Assembly (NCBI RefSeq): GCF_000971155.1
Contig: NZ_BBLX01000010.1
Span: forward strand, 33,725 to 97,724
Origin: Demequina maris
GTDB lineage: Bacteria > Actinomycetota > Actinomycetes > Actinomycetales > Demequinaceae
Reading direction: 5' to 3'
Length of the DNA stretch: 64,000 bases
Positions 46,728 to 55,836 of the stretch are shown here, in pieces. The notes below the pieces were generated by a model that did no database searches, was not told the origin of the DNA, and was given only the letters and a program-made list of their open reading frames with translations. Every line of letters starts with the position of its first letter. Position 1 is the stretch's first letter. Made by a program: the position numbers and the translations under genes.

Positions 46728-49382
46728 TCACTTCTTGCGCGTGGTGGTCTTCTTGGCGGCGGTGCGACGGGCCGGCTTCTTGGCCGGTCCCTTCGCGCGC
46801 TTCTCCGCGAGCAGCTCGATCGCGCGCTCGGGCGTCACGGACTCGACGGACTCCGTCTTGGGGATCGTCACGTTGGTGACGCCGTCCGTGATGTAGTCGC
46901 CGAAGCGTCCCGACTTCGCGACGATCGGCTTGCCCGAGGTCGGGTCCTCGCCGAACTCCTTGAGCGGCGGGGTGGCCGCGCGGCCGCGGCCGCGCTTGGG
47001 CTGCGCGTAGATCGCGAGCGCCTCGTCGAGGGTGATGTCGAGCAGCTGCTGCTCGGACTCGATGGTGCGCGAGTCCGTGCCCTTCTTGAGGTACGGGCCG
47101 AAGCGGCCGTTCTGCGCGGTGATCTCCTCGTTGGTCGCCGGGTCGACGCCCACGACGCGGGGCAGGCTCATGAGCTTGAGCGCGTCCTCGAGGCTGACGG
47201 TCTCGAGGTCCATCGACTTGAACAGGCTCGCCGTCTTGGGGCGACCCTTCGCGTCCTCCGGCAGGACCTCGGTGACGTACGGGCCGAAGCGGCCGGCCTT
47301 CGCGACGATGTCGAGGCCGCTGACCGGGTGCTGGCCGAGCACGCGCTCGTCCCCGCCCTGGTTCGCGAGCAGCTCCTCCGCCTTGGCGACCGTGAGCTCG
47401 TCGGGGGCGAGCTCGTCGGGGACGGAGGCGGTCTGCTTCTCGCCGTCGCGCTCACGCTCGAGGTACGGGCCGTACTTGCCGACGCGCAGCGCGATGCCGT
47501 CGCCGATCTCGAACGTCGAGTTCGCGCGGGCGTCGATGTCGCCCAGGTCGTCGACCAGGCGCTTGAGGCCCTGGCCGCGGCCGTCCTGGTCGTCGTCCTC
47601 GCCCGAGCCGAAGTAGAACTCGCTCAGCCAGTCGATCCGGGACACGTGCCCGGAGGCGATCTTGTCGAGCCCCTCCTCCATGTCCGCGGTGAAGTCGTAG
47701 TCGATGAGCCACGCGAAGTGCTCCTCGAGCAGGCGGATCATCGCGAAGGCGAGCCACGTGGGCACCAGCGCCTGCTTGACCACGTTGACGTAGCCCTTGT
47801 CGATGATGACGTCGACCATCGCGGCGTACGTGGACGGGCGGCCCAGCTTGCGGTCCTCGAGCTCCTTGATCATCGAGCCCTGAGTGAACCGCGGCGGCGG
47901 CGTGGTCGCGTGGGTGAGCGGCTCGATGCCGTCGGCGTCCACCTTCTGACCCTCGGCGAGGACGGGCAGGCGCGACTCCTTCTCGACCTTCTGCTCGTCC
48001 TCCTCGTAGCGCGCCTTGTCGCGCGACTCCTCGTACAGCGCCATGAAGCCGGGGCTCGTGAGGATGGTGCCGGAGGCGGAGAACTCGACCGCGTGGTGCG
48101 CGGCCGTGGTCGCGCCGATGCGCACCGTCGAGGTGGTGCCCACCGCATCGGCCATCTGCGAGGCGAGGGTGCGCTTCCAGATCATCTCGTACATGCGGAA
48201 CTCGTCGCCGGTGAGCTCGGCGCGCACCGAGTCGGGCGTGCGGAACGAGTCGCCGGCGGGGCGGATGGCCTCGTGGGCCTCCTGCGCGTTCGAGTCCTGC
48301 GCCGCGTAGATGCGCGGGCTCGCGGCGACGGCGTCCGCGCCGTACAGCGCGGTGGCCTGCTTGCGGGCCGCACGGACCGCCTCGCCCGACAGCACGGGCG
48401 AGTCGGAACGCATATAGGTGATGTAACCCTTCTGGTACAGCGCCTGCGCCACGCCCATCGCCTGACGCGCGCCCAGGCGGAGCTTGCGGCTCGACTCCTG
48501 GATCAGCGTCGACGTGATGAAGGGGGCCGCGGGGCGACGCTTGTACGGGCGGGAGTCGACGCCCGCAACGGAGAACGATGCGTCGGCGAGGCCGGCGGCC
48601 AGCGCGCCGGCGAGCGCGCCGTGGACGTGGGCCACCTTGTCGTTCTTGAGGCGGCCGTGGTCGTCGAAGTCCTTGCCGGTCGCGACGCGCTTGCCGTCGA
48701 CCGTGGTGAGGCGCGCCTCGAAGCTGCGGCCCGCGTCCTTGCCCTCGGTCGCGGTGAACGTGCCGCGCAGGTCCCAGTACTCGGCCGACTGGAACGCCAT
48801 GCGCTCCCGCTCGCGGTCGACGACCAGGCGGAGCGTCACCGACTGGACGCGGCCGGCGGACAGGCCCGACTGGATCTTGCGCCACAGCACGGGCGAGACC
48901 TCGTAGCCGTAGAGGCGGTCGAGGAGGCGGCGGGCCTCCTGCGCCTCGACGAGCTCCATGTCGACCTCGCGCGGGTTCTCGAGCGCCCGGCTGATGCCCT
49001 CGCGGGTGATCTCGTGGAACGCGAGGCGCTTGACGGGCACCTTGGGCTTGAGGACGTCCAGCAGGTGCCAGGCGATCGCCTCCCCCTCGCGGTCCTCATC
49101 AGTTGCGAGGTAGAGCTCGTCGGCCTCCTTGAGGCGCTTCTTGATGTCCGCGACGATCTTCTTCTTGTCCGAGCTGACGACGTAGTACGGCTGGAAGCCG
49201 CCGTCGATGTCGATGGCGAACTTGCCGATGTCGGACTTCTTGAGCTCGGCGGGCAGGTCGGAGCGCTCGGCGAGGTCCCGGATGTGACCCACCGACGACA
49301 CCACGTCATAGTCGGCGCCCAGGTAGCCGCCGATGGTGCGCGACTTGGTGGGCGACTCGACGATCACGAGCTTGCGGGTCAT
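46728..49382 (-). CDS. topA: DNA topoisomerase I
   Basis: This 884-residue type IA topoisomerase relaxes negative supercoils. The TOPRIM domain starts at residue 3 (KLVIVESPTKSRTIGGYLG), with its acidic triad in TDEDREGEAIAWHL. The catalytic Tyr is in GYITYMRSDS (about residue 323), where Ser replaces the common Thr. The C-terminus has four glycine-rich repeat domains (GKYGPYLE, GRFGPYVT, GRFGPYLK, GRFGDYIT) instead of zinc fingers, as in mycobacteria, followed by a Lys/Arg tail. In relatives it lies near tmk and holB; here about 6.6 kb of accessory genes separates them. Confidence 0.97.
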   Translation of the reverse strand: MTRKLVIVESPTKSRTIGGYLGADYDVVSSVGHIRDLAERSDLPAELKKSDIGKFAIDIDGGFQPYYVVSSDKKKIVADIKKRLKEADELYLATDEDREGEAIAWHLLDVLKPKVPVKRLAFHEITREGISRALENPREVDMELVEAQEARRLLDRLYGYEVSPVLWRKIQSGLSAGRVQSVTLRLVVDRERERMAFQSAEYWDLRGTFTATEGKDAGRSFEARLTTVDGKRVATGKDFDDHGRLKNDKVAHVHGALAGALAAGLADASFSVAGVDSRPYKRRPAAPFITSTLIQESSRKLRLGARQAMGVAQALYQKGYITYMRSDSPVLSGEAVRAARKQATALYGADAVAASPRIYAAQDSNAQEAHEAIRPAGDSFRTPDSVRAELTGDEFRMYEMIWKRTLASQMADAVGTTSTVRIGATTAAHHAVEFSASGTILTSPGFMALYEESRDKARYEEDEQKVEKESRLPVLAEGQKVDADGIEPLTHATTPPPRFTQGSMIKELEDRKLGRPSTYAAMVDVIIDKGYVNVVKQALVPTWLAFAMIRLLEEHFAWLIDYDFTADMEEGLDKIASGHVSRIDWLSEFYFGSGEDDDQDGRGQGLKRLVDDLGDIDARANSTFEIGDGIALRVGKYGPYLERERDGEKQTASVPDELAPDELTVAKAEELLANQGGDERVLGQHPVSGLDIVAKAGRFGPYVTEVLPEDAKGRPKTASLFKSMDLETVSLEDALKLMSLPRVVGVDPATNEEITAQNGRFGPYLKKGTDSRTIESEQQLLDITLDEALAIYAQPKRGRGRAATPPLKEFGEDPTSGKPIVAKSGRFGDYITDGVTNVTIPKTESVESVTPERAIELLAEKRAKGPAKKPARRTAAKKTTTRKK

Positions 49383-49559
49383 GGAACCTTCTCTCTGGGA
49401 TCAGCGTCCCGGCGGCGTGACCTGCCAAAGACGCACTCAATATACATATGGGTTCTGACGGCGCGAGCGGGACCTGGGGAGGACCCGGCGCATGAACGTC
49501 GGGTGTCCGCGCATCGTCCCTGCACCATCGCGTCGGGGCCTCGTGGTTCGATGGGGCGC

Positions 49560-50414
49560 ATGGAGCCCATCCTCGATGCCGCCTCGCGCGCGGCCGTCGG
49601 CGAGGCCATGCGCCGCGTCGCGGACGCCGAGATCCGCCCCCGCTTCCGCGCCCTCGCCGAGCACCACGTCCACCTCAAGGGACCTGGCGACTTCGTCACC
49701 GAGGCCGACCTCGAGGCCGAGCGCGTGCTCACGCCGATCCTCCAGGAGATCCTCGACGTCCCGGTCGTGGGCGAGGAGGCGACCGCGGCGGACCCGTCCG
49801 TGGCGGAGGTGCTCGCGACCGAGGGCACCGCCTGGACGGTGGACCCGGTGGACGGCACGGCGAACTTCGTGGAGGGGTCCCCCACGTACGCCGTCATGGT
49901 CGGGCTCGTCGAGGACGGGCTGCCCGTCGGCGGGTGGATCCTGCAGCCGGAGACGGGGCGGATGTTCGAGGCGCTGCAGGGCGTGGGCGCGTTCGTCGAC
50001 GGCCGATCGCTGTCGGCGGGCGTCGAGGCCACGCGCGGTGCCGAGGCCCGCGCCTCGCTGCGGGGCGAGGAGCCGCGCGGCGCGGTGTCCGTGCGGTACG
50101 CGGTCGAGGACGTGAAGGCCGGCCTGCTCGCGGCCGAGCCCGAGCTGGGCGGCTACGACGAGCTGCGCATGTGCGCCGGCTTCGACTACGCGGACCTGGT
50201 CCTGCAGGACGTCGGCTTCCTCGTCTACACGCGCGCCAAGCCGTGGGACCACGTGCCGGGCGCCGCGATCGCCGCCGAGGCGGGCTTCACCGTGGGCCGC
50301 ATCGACGGGTCCGGGTACCGCCCGGCCATCGAGGCGGGTGCACCGCTGCTGGCCGCGCGCACCGATCGCTGGGAGTCGATCCGCGAGGTGCTCGCGAGGA
50401 ACCTGGGGCTGTAG
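49560..50414 (+). CDS. Inositol monophosphatase family protein
   Basis: This 284-residue Mg2+-dependent phosphatase has motif A in VDPVDGTANFVEGSPTY (about residue 97), the GEEAT acidic site (about 66) and the late metal Asp in YTRAKPWDHVPGAAIAAEAG (about 222). All three metal sites are present. Substrates may be inositol phosphate, 3'-phosphoadenosine phosphate or histidinol phosphate. The in-frame ATG at 49551 is an alternative start, since ribosome sites are weak. It is divergent from topA. Confidence 0.88.
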   Translation: MEPILDAASRAAVGEAMRRVADAEIRPRFRALAEHHVHLKGPGDFVTEADLEAERVLTPILQEILDVPVVGEEATAADPSVAEVLATEGTAWTVDPVDGTANFVEGSPTYAVMVGLVEDGLPVGGWILQPETGRMFEALQGVGAFVDGRSLSAGVEATRGAEARASLRGEEPRGAVSVRYAVEDVKAGLLAAEPELGGYDELRMCAGFDYADLVLQDVGFLVYTRAKPWDHVPGAAIAAEAGFTVGRIDGSGYRPAIEAGAPLLAARTDRWESIREVLARNLGL

Positions 50415-50460
50415 CGGCCGCTCCACCGGCAGGCTCCCGGCTTCGGGGAAGTGAGCTGAG

Positions 50461-50519
50461 GCGTCGCTGGCTTCCCCGCAGGAGTCAAGAACCTCGCGGA
50501 ACCGTCGGTGAGCTCCCCG
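50461..50519. repeat. Dispersed intergenic repeat A, copy 2
   Basis: This is 51/59 identical to 11573-11631, including GCGTCGCTGGCTTCCCCGCA. It follows a plus-strand gene and precedes a convergent minus-strand gene, exactly as copy 1 does, though the two lie 39 kb apart. Confidence 0.8.
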
Positions 50520-50547
50520 GTACGCGCACGCCTCCCGACACGACGAA

Positions 50548-50575
50548 GCGGGCGGGTCCCGTAGGACCCGCCCGC
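50548..50575. terminator. Bidirectional terminator
   Basis: GCGGGCGGGTCC-CGTA-GGACCCGCCCGC is a perfect 12-bp stem between the convergent inositol phosphatase and membrane-protein genes. Confidence 0.85.
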
Positions 50576-50591
50576 CTGTCAGATGCGACCG

Positions 50592-51293
50592 TCAGACGGT
50601 GACGAGCTCCGGCTCGTCGGCCTTGACGGCGGCGCGGGCGGCGTCACGCTTCGCCACGTCGCCGGAGATCCAGAAGGTCGCGGCGCCGAGGGCGAGGAAG
50701 ATGAGGCCGAGGCCCGCGATCAGGCCCGAGATGCCGAGGCCCAGCTTGAGGGTCGACGCGGTGACGGAGCCGACACCCAGCTCGCCGAAGAGGCCGTGGG
50801 CCACGCCGGTCCACGCCTGGCCGCGCACCTGCATCGCGATCTCGTTGCCGTACTCGAAGTCGGCCCAGTACTGGCCGTCGACCGGGACGTCGTAGGTGCC
50901 GGGCTCGTAGGTCTCACCGAGGTACTCGGTGGTCTCCGTGACCGTCACGGTCTGGGTGCCGGTGAGGATGTGGGTGGCGACGGTGGCCATCTGGTACATG
51001 TACTCGGTGCCGGTGTTCACGAGCGGGTCGTTGGGGTCGAGCTCGGACTCGACGACCTTGTAGCCCCACTCGTTCTCGAGGCGGTCCAGGATCGCCTCGG
51101 CGCCCTCGACGGAACCGTGGTCGGTGAGCTGGCCGTTCTCGTCGTAGGCGAGCTCGACTGCCTGCGCCTCGGAGAACTTCTGGAGCGAGTTCTGACCGGC
51201 GGCGACCTCCGAGTACGCGAAGCCTGCCGCGCCGAGGAAGCCGAGTCCGGCGATGGCAAGGCCGGCGCCGACGATACGAAGCTTGGTGACCAT
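50592..51293 (-). CDS. Two-helix membrane protein with large extracellular domain
   Basis: This 233-residue protein has an N-terminal helix (about residues 5-27), an outer domain of about 140 residues, and a second helix near 185-207 followed by a short cytoplasmic tail with a Lys/Asp/Glu end. The outer part has Tyr/Glu-rich strands (YKVVESELDPNDPLVNTGTE). The layout recalls the DUF3068-type porin-like proteins, but I cannot confirm that family. ATG 51293 has AAGGA upstream. It is a single gene whose upstream region is unusually AT-rich for this DNA. Confidence 0.65.
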   Translation of the reverse strand: MVTKLRIVGAGLAIAGLGFLGAAGFAYSEVAAGQNSLQKFSEAQAVELAYDENGQLTDHGSVEGAEAILDRLENEWGYKVVESELDPNDPLVNTGTEYMYQMATVATHILTGTQTVTVTETTEYLGETYEPGTYDVPVDGQYWADFEYGNEIAMQVRGQAWTGVAHGLFGELGVGSVTASTLKLGLGISGLIAGLGLIFLALGAATFWISGDVAKRDAARAAVKADEPELVTV

Positions 51294-51443
51294 GATGATT
51301 CCTTCCGGGGAATTGTTGAGCTGTCACGCATTACCCTTCCGCGTCCGCATGCCGCCTCCGTGGGACGTTGGCCCCGAATCGTGTAGGAAACCCGGATCCG
51401 TTGATAACGGTTTCGTAAAATCTCGCTACCTAGCAGGCACTTT

Positions 51444-51477
51444 GCCGCCTTGAGTTAGGCCCTAGGGCCTAGGCGGC
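51444..51477. repeat. Nested palindrome
   Basis: AGGCCCTAGGGCCT (51457-51470) is a perfect 14-bp palindrome, and GCCGCCT/AGGCGGC arms surround it. The word CCTAGGG is rare in this GC-rich DNA. A related GCCCTAGGGCC occurs about 110 bases further on. It may be an operator or a transcription-end structure. Confidence 0.55.
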
Positions 51478-51692
51478 AGGGCCGTCCACGGCCGCGGGGC
51501 GCCGCAGGACCATGCACGTGGCCGCATGCACATCCGCTCGACCGCGCGGCGCGGCCGAGTTCACCTCGCCCCCCGGCGCCAAGCCCTAGGGCCGGGGATC
51601 GTGTCGCTTCAGGCGCGCCCAAGGGACTTGCGGTGCCGATCCGTGTCGCCGCGGCCGGGAGACCGGTCCGCCGCCGCATCGTCCGGGCACGC

Positions 51693-51726
51693 GAAAGCCC
51701 CCGCCGCGCAGGCGACGGGGGCTTCC
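51693..51726. terminator. Terminator of the radical SAM gene
   Basis: GAAAGCCCCCGCCG and its near-perfect complement close a short loop 12 bases after the stop codon of the minus-strand radical SAM gene. Confidence 0.8.
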
Positions 51727-51737
51727 GGAGTCTGGGG

Positions 51738-52463
51738 TCAGCGGCGCGCGAGGTCCGGCAGGTCCTCGTGCGTGATGACGTCGTAGAGGCCGCGGCCGCG
51801 AAGTGCGCGGCGGTAGCCGGCCGAGGCCGTCGCGCGGCGGGGCTGCTGCAGCACCGGCGCGTGGAAGCCGCGGTGGATGATCGTGCGGACGGTGTCGAGG
51901 ATGTCCTCGCGAGTGTGGACGGTCGGGTCGACGGTGAACTGCACCTCGTAGTCGACGCCGGACTCGTGAATGGACTCGAGCGAGGCCCACGCCTGCGTGC
52001 CGGCGGTGTCGCTGCCGGTGATGTGCGTGTACATGTCCGGGGTGCCCTTGAGGTCGAAGCCGACCCAGTCGACCTCGGGAAGGACGGACGCGAGGCGGCC
52101 CGGGTGGGCGCCCATCGTGTGCAGGCCCACGGAGTAGCCGAGCGCGCGGACCTCGCGGATCGCGGGGATGAGCCCGTCCTGGGCGGTCGGCTCGCCGCCG
52201 CCGAACACGACCGCGTCGACCGTGCCGCGGTGCGACTCGAGCTGCTCGAGCACGCGCTGCCACGTCACGCGGCCCTCGCCGGTCGGGTCGTGGCTCTCGG
52301 GCGTGCCGCAGTAGGCGCACAGCCACGGGCAGCCCTGCAGCGTGACGGTCGCGGCGATGCGGCCGGGCCACGCGTGGGTGCACGAGGACAGGAAGTCCGC
52401 GATGACCAGCCCGTGCGCGGACTGGATCGCGATGGCGGAGGTGTCGAGCTCGGTGGTGGTCAT
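51738..52463 (-). CDS. Radical SAM protein, NrdG-like ribonucleotide reductase activase
   Basis: This 241-residue radical SAM enzyme has the iron-sulfur motif CPWLCAYC (CX3CX2C, about residue 45) preceded by TVTLQG, and GGGEPTAQDGL as the SAM-binding GGE motif. Size and context of motifs fit activators of anaerobic ribonucleotide reductase (NrdG type), which put a glycyl radical on NrdD. No nrdD gene is adjacent in the window, which is unusual. ATG 52463 has AGGAGG upstream. Repeated sites and a hairpin lie 185-270 bases upstream and may control it. Confidence 0.8.
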   Translation of the reverse strand: MTTTELDTSAIAIQSAHGLVIADFLSSCTHAWPGRIAATVTLQGCPWLCAYCGTPESHDPTGEGRVTWQRVLEQLESHRGTVDAVVFGGGEPTAQDGLIPAIREVRALGYSVGLHTMGAHPGRLASVLPEVDWVGFDLKGTPDMYTHITGSDTAGTQAWASLESIHESGVDYEVQFTVDPTVHTREDILDTVRTIIHRGFHAPVLQQPRRATASAGYRRALRGRGLYDVITHEDLPDLARR

Positions 52464-52915
52464 GGGGATTGCCTCCTGCGTCGGCGGTACCGCGGGTTCT
52501 CCGCGGCGTCCATTTCTGACGGCCGGTTCGGACGTCTTCAGGGTGCGCCGACGCGGCGTCGTGAGACGCGCCGACACACCGTCGTGTGGGATTTCGTTGG
52601 CGAGCGGGCGACGGGGGTCCATCTGCGCCACCTCGGCATGACCATTCTCACCCCGCGAGGGGTCTGTCGGGACCAGTCGAGACCCCTCAGCCTCTGCTCC
52701 CGGCGCGAACGTCGATGTCACCCCTCAAGGGTAGTTTTGCCACCTGGTGACCGCTTCGGACCAGGGTCCCGTATCTGGTGTGGTCGACCCCAGGACGGGA
52801 CCAACGTCAGGCAAAGAAGCCGCGCGGGAAGTCCAAAATCGCGGGCCTCCCCCTTGACCGTGATCGCCCTGGAAAAGGCCGTGAGATTGGCCACGCGGCG
52901 GGCGTGTCGGCGCCG
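52464..52915. other. 452-bp gene-free region with repeated sites and a hairpin
   Basis: No credible coding frame fits. The region holds two copies of TCACCCCKCRAGGG, at 52648-52661 and 52718-52731 (70 bases apart). A perfect 9-bp inverted repeat GAGGGGTCT/AGACCCCTC (52657-52688, 14-base loop) overlaps the first copy. It probably contains the promoter of the radical SAM gene and the 3' end of the upstream methyltransferase transcript. Confidence 0.6.
52648..52731. promoter_or_regulatory. Pair of TCACCCC-N3-AGGG sites
   Basis: The two sites read TCACCCCGCGAGGG and TCACCCCTCAAGGG, each a small dyad ACCCC/GGGG(T). Their 70-base spacing is close to seven helical turns, suggesting cooperative binding by one regulator upstream of the radical SAM gene. 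Confidence 0.5.
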
Positions 52916-54439
52916 CTACTCCAGGAAGCCGTCGGCGACCAGCTCGCGCACGGCCGGCACCAGTCCCGCGACCAAGCGGCCCGCGTCGACGTCGAGCAGC
53001 GCCGCGAGCGCATGCGCGATCTGGCCGGCGGTGAGCTCGCCGTCGCACGCCCCCACGAAGCCCGCGAGCGCGGTGTCCATCGACACCGACCGGCCGAGCC
53101 CCGCGCCCTGGCGCAGCAGGATGTACGACGGGTCGGCCTGGAGCACCGGTCCGTAGGACTCGCGGGTCACGTCCGCGGCGGCGGTCCACGCGGTGTCGAG
53201 CAGCGCGTCGTCGGACAGTGCCGTGACCCGGTCGTGAGCCGCGAGCGCCCGGAAGAGGTAGCCGCCGAAGGGCTCCTGCAGCGGGCCCTCGTGCTGCTCG
53301 AGCCGATGCAGCGTCGGCGTGCCCGACACCGGCCGGCGCAGCAGCACCATGCCGAAGCCCACGGCGCGCACCCCGCGCGTGTCGAAGTCCGCGAGGTACG
53401 CCTCGTAGGCGGCCTCGAACTCGGCTCGGCCGCGTTCCGGCGTCACGCCGGCGTCGCGCAGCCACGTCTCGGCGTACTCGGCGGCGTCGAGCTCGTCGCG
53501 CTCGATCACCCACGCGTCGAGCGGCCGGCCTGCCGACGCCGACGCGTCGAGCCACGCCTCGAGCCCCTCCGACCACGACTCCCCGTGGATCTCCCAGTTG
53601 CCCAGCATCTGCGCGACGCCGCCGGGCGCGAGCACCGACCCGACCGACGACACCAGCGACGACACGATCCCGTCGCCCGGCATGCCCGACGCGCGGTACT
53701 CGAAGCTCGGCGCCCCCTCAGGCGTGATGACGAACGGCGGGTTCGACACGACCAGGTCGAACTCCTGCCCGGCGACCGGCTCGAGCATCGAGCCCTCGCG
53801 CAGGTCCCAGTCCCCCGCCGCGTTCAACGCCCGATTGAACTCCGCGAAGCGCAGGGCGCGCCGCGAGATGTCCGTCGCCACCACCGTCCGCGCGTGCAGC
53901 GAGGCGTGCAGCGCCTGGATCCCGCATCCCGTGCCCAGGTCGAGCACGCGCCCGACCGGGGCGCGCATCGTCATCCCTGCCAGCGTCAGGGACGCCCCGC
54001 CGATGCCGAGGACGTGGTCGTCGCGCAGGCGGGCACCCGTCACGGCCTCACCCTGGTCGGAGGCGACCCACCACGCCGACTCCCCGTCCGGCCCTAGCGC
54101 CGCGTATGGGCGCAGGTCGACAAGCGCCCGGGCCTCACCGCCCGACAGCTCGACGAGCCCGAGCCGCGCGGCGCCCTCGGCACCGACCGACGGCAGCGCG
54201 GCGTCGACCTCGCGAGCCGACACCGCGTCTCCCAGGAGGAACAGCCGGGTGAGCGTCGCCTCCGGCGTGAACGATGCGCGGGCCTCCCGACGCGCGGGCA
54301 GCACCTGCTCGCGGGACAGGGCTCGCATAGCGCGCTCCCCCACGACCGCCTCGACGGCGTCGACGGTCCAGGAGGAGAGGTCGGCGCGGAGCGCATCCGC
54401 GGTCGCGGGATCGGGCAGCGCGGGAACGTCGAGGCTCAC
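52916..54439 (-). CDS. Class I SAM-dependent methyltransferase (HemK/RlmG-like)
   Basis: This 507-residue protein has an N-terminal domain of about 130 residues found before such methyltransferases in actinobacteria. The Rossmann methyltransferase core follows: SAM motif VLDLGTGCGIQALH (about residue 155) and catalytic motif VSNPPFVIT (about 222), the NPPF signature of N6-adenine or glutamine-amide methylation. A C-terminal helical domain completes it. The target may be rRNA or a release factor; a general MTS-type call is safest. The GTG start has GGAGG very close. Confidence 0.85.
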   Translation of the reverse strand: MSLDVPALPDPATADALRADLSSWTVDAVEAVVGERAMRALSREQVLPARREARASFTPEATLTRLFLLGDAVSAREVDAALPSVGAEGAARLGLVELSGGEARALVDLRPYAALGPDGESAWWVASDQGEAVTGARLRDDHVLGIGGASLTLAGMTMRAPVGRVLDLGTGCGIQALHASLHARTVVATDISRRALRFAEFNRALNAAGDWDLREGSMLEPVAGQEFDLVVSNPPFVITPEGAPSFEYRASGMPGDGIVSSLVSSVGSVLAPGGVAQMLGNWEIHGESWSEGLEAWLDASASAGRPLDAWVIERDELDAAEYAETWLRDAGVTPERGRAEFEAAYEAYLADFDTRGVRAVGFGMVLLRRPVSGTPTLHRLEQHEGPLQEPFGGYLFRALAAHDRVTALSDDALLDTAWTAAADVTRESYGPVLQADPSYILLRQGAGLGRSVSMDTALAGFVGACDGELTAGQIAHALAALLDVDAGRLVAGLVPAVRELVADGFLE

Positions 54440-54477
54440 GCCTCCGAGGCTAGTCGCCGGGCGGTCCGCGCGAGGCG

Positions 54478-55836
54478 TCAGGCCAGCCGGTCGGACGTGA
54501 GCAGCGCCCGGTAGAAGGCGACGCCGCGGCCGAGCGACTCGACCTCCACCTTCTCGTTCGGCCCGTGCACGGCCTCGCGCTGCGGCTTGGTCATGCGCAG
54601 TGGCGCGAAGCGGTACGTCGCGCCGGACATGGGCGCGAGGAAGCGCGAGTCCGAGGCCGCGAGCATCACGTACGGGATGGTGAGCGCGTCCGGGTACGAC
54701 GCCCCGACCGCCTCCACCAGCGACGCCCACCGCTCATCGTCCGCACGCGGGGACACCGGCGAGGGCTCGGACGGCGTCTCCACCTCGATCGTGACCCGCG
54801 GGTCGCGCACCACCCGGCGCACGTGGTCGACCGCCTCGTCGACGCTCGACCCGACGGCGACGCGGATGTTGAGCACCGCGGTCGCGCGGGTCGCGAGGAC
54901 GTTGTGGGCGGGGCTGCCCTCGAGCTGCGTGATCGCGACGGTGGTGCGCACCATCGCGGCGAGCTCGGGGCTGAGGCGCGGCATCACCCGGGCGAGCACC
55001 CCGCGGAGGGAAGATGCGCGGCGCAGGAGCGCGCCCAGTGGACCGCGCAGGCGGCCGGCGACGAGTTCGAGCATCTCGACGGAGACGTCGTTGACCTCGG
55101 ACGGGTGCGGGTTGTCCTCGATGCGCGCGAGCGCCCGCGCGAGGATGCCGGGCGCGGACTCGCGCGGCGGCGTGGATGCGTGGCCGCCGAGCCCCTCGAC
55201 CGTGAGGCGGAGGTCCACGATGCCCTTCTCCGAGACGCCGATGACGGCGGCCTCGCCGGACAGGCCCGGGAAGGCGCCGACCGCGACGGCGCCGCCCTCG
55301 TCGAGCACCATCCACGGCGTCACGCCGCGCGAGGTCAGCAGCGCGGCGGCGGTGGTCGCGCAGTCGCCGTACGACTCCTCGTCGGCGCCCATGAGCAGGT
55401 ACAGGTCGTGCGCCGGCGCCCAGCCCTCGGCGAGCAGCGACTCGACGGCCTCGAGCATGACGGTGAGCGCGCCCTTGTCGTCGAGCGCGCCGCGGCCGAA
55501 GACCCAGCCGTCGACGATGGCGCCCTCGAAGGGCTCGTGCTCCCAGCCCTCGGCCTCGCAGTCGCGCGGGACGGGGACCACGTCCTGGTGGGCCATCAGC
55601 ACCACCGGGCGGTCGGCGGCGGCTCCGGGGATGCGGACGAGCAGGCCGGCGCGGCCCACCGCCTCGACCTCGTGCCCGAAGACGTGCGGATAGAAGCCGC
55701 GCATCGTCTCCTCGAGCGCGGCGAAGGTCGCGGCGGTGGCCGCGTCGTGCGGCCCCGCGTCCTTCGGCGTCACGGTGGGGATGCGGATGAGCGCGGCGAG
55801 GTGCTCGGCGACCGTCTCGGCCGTGGGGACCGTCAT
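54478..55836 (-). CDS. M20-family metallopeptidase
   Basis: This 452-residue zinc hydrolase of the M20/ArgE/CPG2 family has the ligands His in MAHQDVVPV (about residue 88), Asp in GRGALDDKGAL (about 121) and Glu-Glu in GADEESYGDC (about 155). The dimerisation lid is inserted after GLGGHASTPP and the last His lies near the C-terminus. It resembles carboxypeptidases PM20D1/CPG70. The ATG overlaps the stop of the MFS gene (ATGA), so the transporter may supply its peptide or N-acyl amino acid substrate. Confidence 0.88.
   Translation of the reverse strand: MTVPTAETVAEHLAALIRIPTVTPKDAGPHDAATAATFAALEETMRGFYPHVFGHEVEAVGRAGLLVRIPGAAADRPVVLMAHQDVVPVPRDCEAEGWEHEPFEGAIVDGWVFGRGALDDKGALTVMLEAVESLLAEGWAPAHDLYLLMGADEESYGDCATTAAALLTSRGVTPWMVLDEGGAVAVGAFPGLSGEAAVIGVSEKGIVDLRLTVEGLGGHASTPPRESAPGILARALARIEDNPHPSEVNDVSVEMLELVAGRLRGPLGALLRRASSLRGVLARVMPRLSPELAAMVRTTVAITQLEGSPAHNVLATRATAVLNIRVAVGSSVDEAVDHVRRVVRDPRVTIEVETPSEPSPVSPRADDERWASLVEAVGASYPDALTIPYVMLAASDSRFLAPMSGATYRFAPLRMTKPQREAVHGPNEKVEVESLGRGVAFYRALLTSDRLA

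Noticed and set aside
47328..49550. Long plus-strand open frame across topA
   Set aside because: High GC keeps antisense frames open. Only the part after 49551 is real (inositol monophosphatase); the rest mirrors topA.
51455..51679. Short minus-strand frame (74 codons) in the gap before the radical SAM terminator
   Set aside because: It spans a palindrome, has Arg/Gly/Ala low complexity and has no ribosome site.
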